A stretch of 64,000 bases of DNA, taken from Nocardia ignorata NBRC 108230. Its GTDB lineage: Bacteria > Actinomycetota > Actinomycetes > Mycobacteriales > Mycobacteriaceae. The DNA lies in the NCBI RefSeq assembly GCF_001612905.1, contig NZ_BDBI01000002.1, forward strand, positions 558,001 through 622,000. Reading direction: 5' to 3'. Below the pieces are notes generated by a model, which saw only the letters and a list, made by a program, of their open reading frames with translations, was not told the origin of the DNA and made no database searches. Made by a program: the position numbers and the translations under genes. Below are positions 1 through 12,148 of this stretch, piece by piece (positions within the stretch are counted from its first letter, which is position 1; every line of letters begins with the position of its first letter).

Positions 1-263
1 GAACCTGTGCTGGAACGGTTTGAGTCACTTGGAAGCCGAACCGGGTCTCAGCTCCGAATGGAATACGAACATCGCGGGGCCCAAGCCGGGGTAACCGGTC
101 GATAGCGCCCGTGCCGGAAGCGAATCCAGGATTCGGGTGCCCCCGAAGGGTCTGGTGGTACGGTTCACCCATCCTTTTGGGTGCTGCCGGGCGGTATGTC
201 GATCAACTTCGGGATGTCGGTCTACTTCAGGATGGCTGGATTATTGGATGACAGGCGGATCTG
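1..263. other. Left-edge stretch without a supported gene
   Basis: Two short frames run in from the left edge and stop near 94 and 105, too short to assign. The rest is non-coding sequence ahead of the TetR gene at 264. An imperfect direct repeat just before that gene is listed separately. Confidence 0.4.
203..234. promoter_or_regulatory. Imperfect direct repeat, possible operator of the TetR gene
   Basis: TCAACTTCGGGATG (203-216) recurs as TCTACTTCAGGATG (221-234), 12 of 14 bases identical, 18 bases apart and ending 29 bases before the start codon. Receptor-type TetR proteins usually repress their own promoter, so this may be an operator. No clear -10 was identified. Confidence 0.3.
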
Positions 264-911
264 ATGGCTAGGCAAGCGCGCGCGGAGATCACCCGCGACT
301 CCGTCCTTGCTGGCGCTGCCGATGTCTTTCTCCGTTTGGGCTACGCCAACGCGAGCCTCAGCGAAATCATCGCGCAGTCCAATGTGACCAAGGGCGCCTT
401 GTACTTTCACTTCGGCTCCAAGGAGGAGCTGGCACGGGCGGTGGTCGATCAGGGCAACGAACGGCTCATCGGGTCGTGTCAGGGTTTCTTCGATTCCCGG
501 GTGCCCGCGCTCGAGGCGTGCATCGGCATCACCTATGTGGTCGCCGATCTGTCGATGAACGATCCGATGGTCGGTGCGATGCTCAAGCTCACCCACCAGA
601 TCGGTGACTATCGCGGCGCCCAGGGCGACAACATCGCCAAGACCTGGGGTGAGACGTACCGGGTGCTGTCGGAGCGCGCGATCTCCCAGGGCGACCTGCT
701 CGCCGATCTCGACGCCGAGGTGGTCGGGCTGTTGCTGCAGGAACTCACCGCGGGCGTGCACATCGTCGCGGTGGGCACCGAGTCGATGGACCAGATGGCC
801 ACCCGGATGGAACGGGCCTGGTATTTCCTGCTGCCCTCGATCGTTCCGCCCGAGAAGCTGTCGTATTTCCGGGAGTTCGCGGCGCGCCGGTTGCGCCGCT
901 ACGTGGTCTAG
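264..911 (+). CDS. TetR regulator, ScbR/ArpA (gamma-butyrolactone receptor) type
   Basis: A 215-residue TetR-family repressor. The N-terminal helix-turn-helix (about residues 8-55) ends in VTKGALYFHFGSKEELA, close to the block typical of ScbR/ArpA receptors, which release DNA on binding butyrolactone signals. The C-terminal part is the ligand and dimer domain. No butyrolactone synthase (AfsA type) lies in the window, so its ligand and targets are unknown. Its stop codon overlaps the stop of the convergent gene (908-1531) by three bases. The family call is firm; the signal class is inferred from the HTH block. Confidence 0.8.
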   Translation: MARQARAEITRDSVLAGAADVFLRLGYANASLSEIIAQSNVTKGALYFHFGSKEELARAVVDQGNERLIGSCQGFFDSRVPALEACIGITYVVADLSMNDPMVGAMLKLTHQIGDYRGAQGDNIAKTWGETYRVLSERAISQGDLLADLDAEVVGLLLQELTAGVHIVAVGTESMDQMATRMERAWYFLLPSIVPPEKLSYFREFAARRLRRYVV

Positions 912-1531
912 ACGCTGCGGTCGGTGGCGAGCACGGCCCGCACGTCGGCGTCGGGTCCGCTCGCCTCGATCCGCACCTCGTCGCGACCGAAGGCGTGCAG
1001 CAGCAGTTCCGAGGGCTGGCCGGTGAGCACGACCGCGTCGCCGGTGCCCGCGTGCGCGGTGATCCGGTCACCGCCCGGAGTTGCAAGCACCAGCGGCGCG
1101 GGTGACTTGCGGTAGTTCGCCCGGGCGATCGCTCGCAGCGCCCGCCACAGTCGCTGCTCGTCGGCATCGTCCAATTGCCTTGGCTCCCAACCTGGTTCGC
1201 CGCGGCGGATGTCTTCGTGGTGGATGAACATCTCGGTCAGGTTCACCACCGCGTCGACCGGGCGCAGTGGTGACCACAGCGGTGGCCCGGTGCGGATCTG
1301 CTCGGCGAGCACCGGGAACGGGCGCTGCCGGATCTTGGCCTGTTGTCTGTCTAGGTAGCCCGCCATCGGCTTCAGGAGGATGCCGAGCGCGGCGTCGGGC
1401 CTGCGCTCGCGCACCACCAGATGGGCGGCGAGGTCGTAGACGGTCCAGGTGCCACACAGCGTCGGCGCTTCGGCACCCGCCGCGAGTGCCGACCGAACAA
1501 GGGCGTGGCGTTCACGTTGAGCCAGACTCAC
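908..1531 (-). CDS. DinB-superfamily protein, TIGR03085-like
   Basis: A 207-residue protein beginning VSLAQRERHALV with the block APTLCGTWTVYDLAAHLVV, typical of the actinobacterial TIGR03085 group near the mycothiol-dependent maleylpyruvate isomerase/DinB fold. Histidines in LAAHL and in IHHEDIRR could form the metal site of this fold. The substrate is unknown; the wider family often acts in mycothiol-linked reactions. GTG 1531 is chosen because a -10-like TAGGGT lies seven bases before it, which suggests a leaderless transcript. Confidence 0.75.
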   Translation of the reverse strand: MSLAQRERHALVRSALAAGAEAPTLCGTWTVYDLAAHLVVRERRPDAALGILLKPMAGYLDRQQAKIRQRPFPVLAEQIRTGPPLWSPLRPVDAVVNLTEMFIHHEDIRRGEPGWEPRQLDDADEQRLWRALRAIARANYRKSPAPLVLATPGGDRITAHAGTGDAVVLTGQPSELLLHAFGRDEVRIEASGPDADVRAVLATDRSV

Positions 1532-1538
1532 ACCTGCG

Positions 1539-1544
1539 ACCCTA
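1539..1544 (-). promoter_or_regulatory. -10 element for a leaderless transcript
   Basis: On the minus strand TAGGGT is followed by seven bases and then the GTG start at 1531, the spacing at which transcription would begin on the start codon. No strong -35 is visible, as is common in actinobacteria. Confidence 0.4.
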
Positions 1545-1649
1545 CGCCGGGTGGCCGGTGCCTCGCCCAGCTCGGGGACATGTCGGAGCCGGTGACTAGA
1601 CTTTGCTACGTCCTCCTCGACCACCCCGTCTGCGCATTCAGGAGCGTTC

Positions 1650-5254
<3,605 letters not shown>

Positions 5255-5258
<4 letters not shown>

Positions 5259-5956
5259 GCGAGGCACAGGAGGCGGCCGATACCGCCGTCGTCGCGGCGG
5301 GCCTGGCCGAGGCGGTGCGGGTGATGGACCGGCTGTGGCACTTCGGTGGTTGGGAAACCACCCAGACCCACGATTCGCTGCGCCCCTACCTGCTCGAGGA
5401 AACCTACGAACTGCTCGACGCCATCGGCTCCGGCGACTACGAGACCATCAAGGAGGAACTCGGCGATCTGCTGCTGCAGGTGCTGTTCCACTCCCGGATC
5501 GCCGAAGCCGCAGGCGAATTCACCGTCGACGACGTGGCGGCGGCGCTGGTCGACAAGCTCGTGCACCGCAGCCCGTATCTGGTGGAGGCCGACTTGCCAC
5601 CGGGTATCTCGGTGGCCGACAAGATCGCCGCGCAGGAAAAGGCTTGGGAGGAGCGCAAATCCGCGGAGAAGGCGCGGCGCTCCTGTCTCGACGGCATCGC
5701 CATGGCACAGCCCGCGCTCGCGCTCGCCGAGAAGATCCGCGTCCGCGGAGCGCGTGGGGGTCTGCCCGACGACCTGATCCCCGCGGCCCTGCGCACGGTC
5801 GAGCTCGGCGGGCCGGATTCCGCCGAGGAACGCCTGCGCAAGGCCGCACTCGACTTCGCCGCGACCATACGCGCGGCCGAGGACGCGGCGGAATCGGCAC
5901 GGGGGGAGCGGTTACCGCTCACCGCCGAGGACTGGCGCACCTACTGGCCGAGCTGA
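5255..5956 (+). CDS. mazG: Nucleoside triphosphate pyrophosphohydrolase MazG
   Basis: A 233-residue MazG-type enzyme that hydrolyses NTPs, including damaged ones, to NMP and pyrophosphate. The metal-binding helices carry EETYELLDA (about residue 48) and [15 protein letters not shown] (about 67), the EExxE/ExxD arrangement of the family. It is shorter than the mycobacterial protein of about 325 residues, and the usual RHPHVF block reads RSPYLV. Its ATG overlaps the mfd stop (ATGA), so translation is probably coupled. Confidence 0.93.
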
Positions 5957-6147
5957 CCACCGACGACACCGCGAGATCGACTGCGGCCGACGTACGCAGT
6001 TACCCATCGGCTAACGATCTTGATCGGGGGAATGCCCGCTGATCGCTGCCGAGACCTTAGCGGCAAGTGCCACAGCGCTTTAGACTCGGTGGCGAGCGCG
6101 TCGTTCGCGGCGAGCAGGGGTGTCCGACGATCGTCGAGGTGAGGTAG

Positions 6148-6627
6148 ATGGCAACAGAAGTCGATCCGGCAGAGCAGGACGTGGTGACCGACCATCCCGA
6201 ACTCGACGTGCTGCCGGTGTGGCCGCAGGAAACCATCGCGGTCCTCGTCACCACCGATCCCGGCCCGCACGCCATCCCGGTCTCCTGGCCGGTTCGCGCG
6301 GGTGACCGGCGCATCCTCATCAGCTTGCGCACCAATCGTGGGTCGCTCGCCCGGTTGCGGGAGCGACCCGAGGTGGCGTTGCTGATCCTGGGTGGCGGCA
6401 ATGTGGCGCTGTCGGCCCGGGGCCGGGCGACCGTGATCGCCGAGCAGATGCCCGAGGCCGAGGACTACGCTGCCGTGCGGATCGACGTCGACGTGATCGA
6501 CGACCACCGCCAGTCGGCCTTCGCGGTGGACCGTGGTATCCAGCGAACGGTTCTCGATGACACCGAACTGCGCGCCTTGGAGGGCCGGGTCGAGACCTTG
6601 CGCACCTGGGCCGAGCAGCAGCACTGA
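6148..6627 (+). CDS. Pyridoxamine 5'-phosphate oxidase-like split-barrel protein
   Basis: A 159-residue protein with the FMN/F420 split-barrel pattern: a strand around AIPVSWPVRAGDRRILISL, then LRTNRGSLARLRERPEVALLIL. These proteins bind a flavin or deazaflavin and reduce small substrates, or bind haem. The substrate cannot be told. It lies 190 bases after mazG and 25 bases before terD, with which it may be transcribed. Confidence 0.7.
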   Translation: MATEVDPAEQDVVTDHPELDVLPVWPQETIAVLVTTDPGPHAIPVSWPVRAGDRRILISLRTNRGSLARLRERPEVALLILGGGNVALSARGRATVIAEQMPEAEDYAAVRIDVDVIDDHRQSAFAVDRGIQRTVLDDTELRALEGRVETLRTWAEQQH

Positions 6628-6652
6628 ACACGATCAGGACAGAAGGGTTTTC

Positions 6653-7228
6653 ATGAGCGTCTCACTCGCCAAGGGCGGCAATGTCTCGCTGTCGAAGCAG
6701 ACCGACAACCTCACCAAGGTCGCGGTCGGTCTCGGCTGGGACGTGCGGACCACCACCGGCGCCGACCACGATCTCGACGCCAGTGCGTTGGCGACCGGGG
6801 CCAACCTGAAGGTGCTGTCGGACCAGCATTTCGTGTTCTACAACAACCTGCGTTCGCCCGAGGGAACCATCGAGCACACCGGCGACAACCTGACCGGTGA
6901 GGGCGACGGCGACGACGAGGTGATCAATGTCGACCTGGCCGCCACGCCGCCGTCGATCACGAACATCTTCTTCCCCGTCTCGATCCACGACGCCCAGGCC
7001 CGCGGCCAGTCCTTCGGCCAGATCCGCAACGCCTACATCCGGGTGACCGACGCCAACACCGGTGTGGAGCTGGCCCGCTACGACCTGTCCGAGGACGCGT
7101 CGACCGAGACCGCGATGGTCTTCGGTGAGCTGTACCGGCACAACAACGAGTGGAAGTTCCGTGCCATCGGCCAGGGATACGCGTCCGGTCTCGCGGGGAT
7201 CGCCCGCGATTACGGCGTCAACATCTGA
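6653..7228 (+). CDS. terD: TerD-family tellurium resistance/stress protein
   Basis: A 191-residue protein starting MSVSLAKGGNVSLSK, the hallmark TerD N-terminus, with GLGWDVRTTTGADHDLDASA and the acidic calcium-binding loops GEGDGDDE and NIFFPVSIHDA. TerD proteins bind Ca2+ and are linked to membrane stress, tellurite and phage tolerance; the exact role is unsettled. It is a single copy without other ter genes. An inverted repeat just downstream should end transcription from both sides. Confidence 0.93.
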   Translation: MSVSLAKGGNVSLSKQTDNLTKVAVGLGWDVRTTTGADHDLDASALATGANLKVLSDQHFVFYNNLRSPEGTIEHTGDNLTGEGDGDDEVINVDLAATPPSITNIFFPVSIHDAQARGQSFGQIRNAYIRVTDANTGVELARYDLSEDASTETAMVFGELYRHNNEWKFRAIGQGYASGLAGIARDYGVNI

Positions 7229-7243
7229 CGAACCGCGCGACGA

Positions 7244-7274
7244 ACGGGCGGCGGTCCTGACGACCGCCGTCCGT
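7244..7274. terminator. Bidirectional hairpin between terD and the MATE gene
   Basis: Arms 7244-7256 and 7262-7274 pair at 12 of 13 positions around a 5-base loop (CTGAC). It lies between two convergent genes and touches the MATE stop codon. There is no U-run, which is normal in high-GC actinobacteria. Confidence 0.65.
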
Positions 7275-8665
7275 CATCCTGCCTGGGTCGCGGGAATGCG
7301 CGGGAGCGGAGTCGTACTCGCCTGGTCGAGCAGGCTGAAGTACTTGCGGAGCATCAGCGCTGCCGTCGTGGCCAGGCCTGCCGTGAGGCCCCACCAGACG
7401 CCCGCCGCCCCGAGATGCAGCGGGAACGCGAACAGCAGGGCGGCCGGGATGCCGACACCCCAGTAACCGACGAGCGAGAGCCGGAAGCCCGCCGAGGTTT
7501 CCTTCAGTCCGCGCAGCAGGCCCGTGCCGATGTTCTGGGCGGCGTCGAAGAACTGCAGCACGATGCCGATGAGCAACAGCGTGTGAGCGATGTCCACGGT
7601 CGCGGTGTCGGAGGTGTCGAGGAACGGCGCGAGCACCACGTCGGGAGCAAGGACGTAGACCGCGCCCGTGACGACGGCGAGCACGCCCGCGTGGCGCAGG
7701 GCGAGCCAGGCCAGCGACCTGGCGTGGCTGTACTCGTCGCGCCCGACGGCGTGGCTGACCAGGATCGACGCACCGTGCGACAGGCCGATCGCGACCTGGA
7801 AGACGATGTAGATGATCTGGTACACGACGTTGTGCGCGGCCAGGGCGGCCGGGCCGAAACTGCCCATCACCAGCGCCAGCACCGAGAACATGCCCGCCTC
7901 GGAACCATAGGTCAGTGCGATGGGAGTGCCGAGGCGCAGTTCCTCGCGCACGGTCGCCCAGCGCACCGGCCACGGGGTTCGCGGCAGGGTGGCGCCGAGC
8001 TGTTCGTCGCGGCGCACCATCGCCCAGAACACCCCGAAGGTGATCAGGAAGACCAGTGAGGTGGCGATGCCGACGCCGGTCAGGCCGGAGGCCGGGATGC
8101 CTGCCCAGCCGTGGATGAAGGCGAGCGCGAGCACCAGGTTCAGCACGACCGAACCCAGCGTCACCATCAACAGCGCCTGGGGACGCTGCATGCCCACGGT
8201 GTACTGACGCAACACCTGGAACCACAGGCACGGCAGCAGGCCGGGGGCCAGCGCGATCATCATCGGCCGGGCCAGGTCGAGAACGGCGGTGTCCTGCCCG
8301 AGCCACGACAGTGCCCAGCCGAGACCGATCAGCACCGCACCGCCGAGCAGGCCGGCGATGGTGGCGATGACGAACGCCGCCCGGACCACCGCGCGCACCT
8401 CGTCGTCGGCCGACTCGCCGCGTTTGCCCGCCGCGCCGAGAGCGCCGGCGATCTGATTTCCGGTCCCGGTGATCAGGCCGACACACATGGTGCGGATCTG
8501 GTTGAACAACACCAGCGCCAGGCCGCCCGCCGCGACCTCCGCGACACCGAGCGTGCCCATCAGCACGAGATTGGTGGTCGACACCGCGATCTGGGCCAGC
8601 TGGGTCAACGCGATCGGCGTCGCCAGCTTGGCCAGTGCGTTGGTGTCGGTGTTCTTGCCGTTCAC
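7274..8665 (-). CDS. MATE-family multidrug/metabolite exporter
   Basis: A 463-residue integral membrane protein with about 12 hydrophobic segments and the MATE pattern of two homologous halves (PIALTQLAQIAVSTTNLVLMG near the N-terminus, GTPIALTYGSEAGMF at the second half). MATE carriers export organic compounds by H+ or Na+ antiport. It is the last gene of a minus-strand run whose first four genes look biosynthetic, 37 bases after the SbnA-like gene, so it is the natural candidate to export that pathway's product. GTG 8665 follows a GGGGAG ribosome site. Confidence 0.9.
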   Translation of the reverse strand: MNGKNTDTNALAKLATPIALTQLAQIAVSTTNLVLMGTLGVAEVAAGGLALVLFNQIRTMCVGLITGTGNQIAGALGAAGKRGESADDEVRAVVRAAFVIATIAGLLGGAVLIGLGWALSWLGQDTAVLDLARPMMIALAPGLLPCLWFQVLRQYTVGMQRPQALLMVTLGSVVLNLVLALAFIHGWAGIPASGLTGVGIATSLVFLITFGVFWAMVRRDEQLGATLPRTPWPVRWATVREELRLGTPIALTYGSEAGMFSVLALVMGSFGPAALAAHNVVYQIIYIVFQVAIGLSHGASILVSHAVGRDEYSHARSLAWLALRHAGVLAVVTGAVYVLAPDVVLAPFLDTSDTATVDIAHTLLLIGIVLQFFDAAQNIGTGLLRGLKETSAGFRLSLVGYWGVGIPAALLFAFPLHLGAAGVWWGLTAGLATTAALMLRKYFSLLDQASTTPLPRIPATQAG

Positions 8666-8702
8666 CAGCGCTCCCCGGTCTCCGTTTCGCGCGCGATCGC
8701 GC

Positions 8703-9737
8703 TCACCTGACCTCCATCAGTTCGTCGTGGCGCCGCAGCGGCGAGTACCGGCGCAGCAGTGTGGTGACCTCGCATTCGGCGGCCGGATCGAGCAACTCGC
8801 GCGCGCTCATCCAGTCGTCGTCGAACACGGTGTCCAAGTATTTCTCGCCACCGTCGCACACGATGGTGACCACGGTGGAACCGGCCGGGAATTCCTCGAG
8901 CCGGGCCAGAGCATTGTGCACCGAACCGCCCGCGGAACCACCGATCAGCAGCCCGTGTGTCCTGGCGACGGCGCGGGCGGTGGCGAACGCGTCGACATCG
9001 CTCACCTTCACCCCCTCGTCGAGCAGGCTGTAGTCGACCGCGGTGCCGATGGTCGCGCCCGGCGGGGTGCCGGTGCCCGACTGCCAGTACGGGCCGCCCT
9101 CGCCGCCGAAGGCGATCGACCCGACCGGTTCGACCCCGATCACCTTCGGCACGCAGCCCAGTTCGCGCAGGCGAGTGGCGGTGCCGAACAGCGACCCGCC
9201 GGTGCCGACCGCCGACAGCAGGATGTCGACCCGCTCCACCTCGGCCAGCAATTCCTCGGCGACCGCGTAGTAGCCGACGGCGTTGGCGTCGTTGTTGTGC
9301 TGTTCGGTGAAGAAGGCGTCGTCGCGGGCGGCGGCCATCGCCTCGGCGAGGTCCTCCCGTGCCGAGGTGGCCAGTTCGTCGTCACCGTCGTCGGCGACGA
9401 ACACCAGGTCGGTGCCCATGGCCTTCATCGCGCGCAGTTTGTCCTTACAGGCGTGGTTGTCGACCACGGCGGTGAACCGATAGCCACGTTCGGCCGCGAC
9501 CACCGCCAAGCCGAGCCCGGTATTGCCGGACGTAGATTCGATGATATGCCCGCCATCGCGCAGCAAACCGCGCCGCTCGGCATCGTCGACCATCGAGCGG
9601 GCCATGCGGATCTTGGCGGCGCCGGTGGGGTTGAACTGTTCGAGCTTGAGCAGCAGGCGGGTGCCGCTGTCGGTGACGGCCAGCTCGAACAGGGGAGTGC
9701 GGCCGATCAGATCCGTCACGCGCGTGACGAGAGCCAT
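8703..9737 (-). CDS. SbnA-like PLP enzyme (cysteine synthase fold)
   Basis: A 344-residue fold-type II PLP enzyme. The Schiff-base lysine is K42 in NPTGAAKIRMA and the substrate loop is TSGNTG (69-74); GGSAGGS near residue 290 fits the phosphate-binding area. The usual CysK block reads KDR, here KIR. Next to an SbnB-like gene the best reading is an SbnA-type synthase, which joins O-phosphoserine and glutamate into ACEGA, the precursor of L-2,3-diaminopropionate. An ordinary or altered cysteine synthase is the alternative; a separate cbs lies at 52008. It starts 24 bases after the decarboxylase gene. Confidence 0.7.
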   Translation of the reverse strand: MALVTRVTDLIGRTPLFELAVTDSGTRLLLKLEQFNPTGAAKIRMARSMVDDAERRGLLRDGGHIIESTSGNTGLGLAVVAAERGYRFTAVVDNHACKDKLRAMKAMGTDLVFVADDGDDELATSAREDLAEAMAAARDDAFFTEQHNNDANAVGYYAVAEELLAEVERVDILLSAVGTGGSLFGTATRLRELGCVPKVIGVEPVGSIAFGGEGGPYWQSGTGTPPGATIGTAVDYSLLDEGVKVSDVDAFATARAVARTHGLLIGGSAGGSVHNALARLEEFPAGSTVVTIVCDGGEKYLDTVFDDDWMSARELLDPAAECEVTTLLRRYSPLRRHDELMEVR

Positions 9738-9761
9738 GGGGTTTCCTCCATCGGGAGTGGA

Positions 9762-11147
9762 TCAGCGGGAAGTGGTGTCGAGGGTCCAGCGCAGCCGGTC
9801 GGCGCGCTCACGCAGCACGACCTTGGGCGGCAGGGGGAGTTCGTGGAACGGTGACTCGTTGGAATCCATCTGATACCCGGCGGTGTTCGGGTAGATCAGC
9901 AGGTCGCCGACGTGAGCGCGGCGGGGCAGCGGGATTCGCCGCCTGCTGAGGAGGTCGGATTCCAGGCAGGTCGTCGCGCCGACGCAGGTGGGGGTGGTTG
10001 CGCCGGGTCGCTGCGGCCACAGCACCGGGTCGGGGAGGTATTCGCTGGCGAACCACTGTTCGGACAGGCTCAGGCTGGTGCCGTCGACGGTGAGAATGTC
10101 GTACGGGTGACCCTGTGCCGTACGGGTTTTCACGCCTTGCACGCGAAATACGGAACTGCCCGCGCGATCGAGCAGAGCGCGTCCCGGCTCGACAGCCAGG
10201 CGTATATCGTTGTCGCGCAGCCTTTTCGCGAGGCCGTTGTGTGCAAGGACGGCGCTGAGCATGTCGGCACCCGGTGACGGGAAGTGATAGGGGTAGTAGT
10301 CCTCCGCAGGCGCGCCGCCGTGAAACCAGTTGTCGCTGAGCGTCTCCCGGAAACGAGACCACGAATCGGCATCGAGGTAGTCCACGCCGAAGCCGCCGCC
10401 GATCGAGATGATGTCGGCGGGATGACCCTCGGATCGTGCCCTCAGGCAGTGGTCGACCAGAGCTGTGGCTTGTTCGGCGCGGGCGGTGGCGTCGTACCCG
10501 GACAGGTGGAAGCTGAAGCCGGACAAGCTGATCGGGCCGCTCGAAGTCACGGCCCGGATCGCCTGCTCGAGTTCCCGGCGATCCAGACCGAACCGGCTCG
10601 TCGATCCCTCCGGCAGCACACGAAGCACGATCCGGGCAGGCGGGCCGAGCGCGGCGAGCCGGTCGAGTTCGTCGACGGCATCGATCGCGATGAGCGCGCC
10701 ATGACGTGCGGCCAGCCACAGCAGATCGTCGGACTTCGCGGGGCCGGTGACCATCAGATCCTCACCGCGCACGCCCTGCGCCAGCGCCGCTACGAGCTCG
10801 CCGGTACTGGCCACATCCACTCCTGCACCGGATTCCGCGCAGGCCCGGACCACACAGGCCGCCTTGTTCGCCTTCTTCCCGAAGTAGACGAGCCCGTCGA
10901 CCCCCCCTTCGGTGAACGCCGACTGGAAAGCCCCGACATTCACCGCGACCCGCTCCGGGAACAGCACGTGGAACGGTCCGCCGACCGCTTCGGCGATGTC
11001 GCCGAGCAGCAGTGGATCATCGAGCAGCCGTTGCTCCACCGCATCGATGTAGGCGGGCATCGGCGGTGCGCAATGGGGCAGGCCATCGGTTGCGCTGGAA
11101 CGGTATTCGTCGACTGCCTGGGCGGAATCGGCTCCGGCTAATCCCAC
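9762..11147 (-). CDS. Fold-type III PLP decarboxylase (ornithine/diaminopimelate decarboxylase family, SbnH-like)
   Basis: About 461 residues in the alanine-racemase/decarboxylase fold. PLP lysine K92 sits in FGKKANKA, the phosphate loop is GGGFG (250-254), EPGRAL lies at 320-325, and the second-domain cysteine is C394 in GATTCLESD. The family decarboxylates basic D- or L-amino acids; SbnH decarboxylates citryl-diaminopropionate. GTG 11147 is favoured by GGAGG at the right distance; it overlaps the end of the cyclodeaminase gene. ATG 11060 is possible but has no ribosome site. The substrate is unknown; context suggests a diaminopropionate-derived one. Confidence 0.82.
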   Translation of the reverse strand: MGLAGADSAQAVDEYRSSATDGLPHCAPPMPAYIDAVEQRLLDDPLLLGDIAEAVGGPFHVLFPERVAVNVGAFQSAFTEGGVDGLVYFGKKANKAACVVRACAESGAGVDVASTGELVAALAQGVRGEDLMVTGPAKSDDLLWLAARHGALIAIDAVDELDRLAALGPPARIVLRVLPEGSTSRFGLDRRELEQAIRAVTSSGPISLSGFSFHLSGYDATARAEQATALVDHCLRARSEGHPADIISIGGGFGVDYLDADSWSRFRETLSDNWFHGGAPAEDYYPYHFPSPGADMLSAVLAHNGLAKRLRDNDIRLAVEPGRALLDRAGSSVFRVQGVKTRTAQGHPYDILTVDGTSLSLSEQWFASEYLPDPVLWPQRPGATTPTCVGATTCLESDLLSRRRIPLPRRAHVGDLLIYPNTAGYQMDSNESPFHELPLPPKVVLRERADRLRWTLDTTSR

Positions 11148-12148
11148 AGCGGCACCTCCGTGCCCCGCCCCTCGGCGATCGCGCGCGCCGCCAGCGCATG
11201 CGCTACCGCGATATCGGTGAGCACCAGCCCGCTGTTGTAGACGAAGATCTTCTCGTCGTCGGAGCGGCGAGCCGTGGCCGCGCGGGTGAGGATCTGGGGG
11301 AGTTCGGCGTCGACCGAGCGCAGTGTGCCGTCGGGGCCTGCCATGTCGGTGCCGGTCAGCGCCATCTGTGCGGCACTGGTCGCCACCACCCGATCGGCGT
11401 CGACCAGCGTCGACGGTGCCAGCCCGTATCCCACGAGCACCGCGACGGAGCCCGGTGCCAGATGGGAGGATTCGAGTGCGACCTCCGTGCCGGGACCGGC
11501 CGTCGCCAGCACCACATCGGCGGTGGGTGCCGCCGCGTACGGATCGTCCACCTGTTCCAGTACCGCGTGCGGCACCTCGGCGGCCAGTTGCGCGTGCACC
11601 GCCGCCAGGCCCTCGGCGTGCGTGCCGTACACCATCAGCTTGCGTAGCTGCGGGTTCGCCGCGAGCAGGTGTGGCAGCGCGTTGCGCCCCTGCGTTCCGG
11701 TACCGATGAGCAACGCGCTCTCCGCACCACGGCGGACCGTCTCGCGCACCAGCAGCGCCGATACCGCCGGAGTGCGCAACGCGCCGACCCGGGCGCAATC
11801 CATCATCGCGATGGGGGCGCCGGTGGTGTCGTCGTAGAGGGTGATGGTGGTGTAGTACCGCTTGGTGCTGCGGTCGTGTCCCGGGTCGAACTTGTAGGAG
11901 GTCTTCATCGCCACCACGCGGCGGCGACCGTCGCGGCCGAGCATCGCGTAGGACACCGACGAGCCACCCGGATCGGCGACGCTCAGCTTGCGCGGGTTGT
12001 CGGATTCGCCCGCGGCGAAGGCGAGATAGGCATCCTCGACGGCCCGTACCACCTCGGCGGGCGTGATCGGCACATCGGCCAGATCGCTGCGCGAGAGCAC
12101 TCGGAGCCCGACGCTGCGGTCACGGTTGTTCAACGGATCCTCGTTCAT
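11138..12148 (-). CDS. Ornithine cyclodeaminase/mu-crystallin family, SbnB-like
   Basis: A 336-residue NAD(P)-dependent enzyme with dinucleotide loop GTGTQG (149-154) and the conserved ARVGALRTPAVSAL stretch before it. SbnB, in this family, oxidises ACEGA to L-2,3-diaminopropionate and 2-oxoglutarate. The pairing with an SbnA-like gene is the main reason for this reading; ornithine cyclodeaminase or an alanine/ketimine dehydrogenase are alternatives. ATG 12148 has an AGGA site 8 bases upstream; GTG 12154 is possible. It overlaps both neighbours, so the run is translationally coupled. Confidence 0.8.
   Translation of the reverse strand: MNEDPLNNRDRSVGLRVLSRSDLADVPITPAEVVRAVEDAYLAFAAGESDNPRKLSVADPGGSSVSYAMLGRDGRRRVVAMKTSYKFDPGHDRSTKRYYTTITLYDDTTGAPIAMMDCARVGALRTPAVSALLVRETVRRGAESALLIGTGTQGRNALPHLLAANPQLRKLMVYGTHAEGLAAVHAQLAAEVPHAVLEQVDDPYAAAPTADVVLATAGPGTEVALESSHLAPGSVAVLVGYGLAPSTLVDADRVVATSAAQMALTGTDMAGPDGTLRSVDAELPQILTRAATARRSDDEKIFVYNSGLVLTDIAVAHALAARAIAEGRGTEVPLWD

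Noticed and set aside
908..911. Overlapping stop codons of two convergent genes
   Set aside because: Short convergent overlaps are common and need no special explanation.
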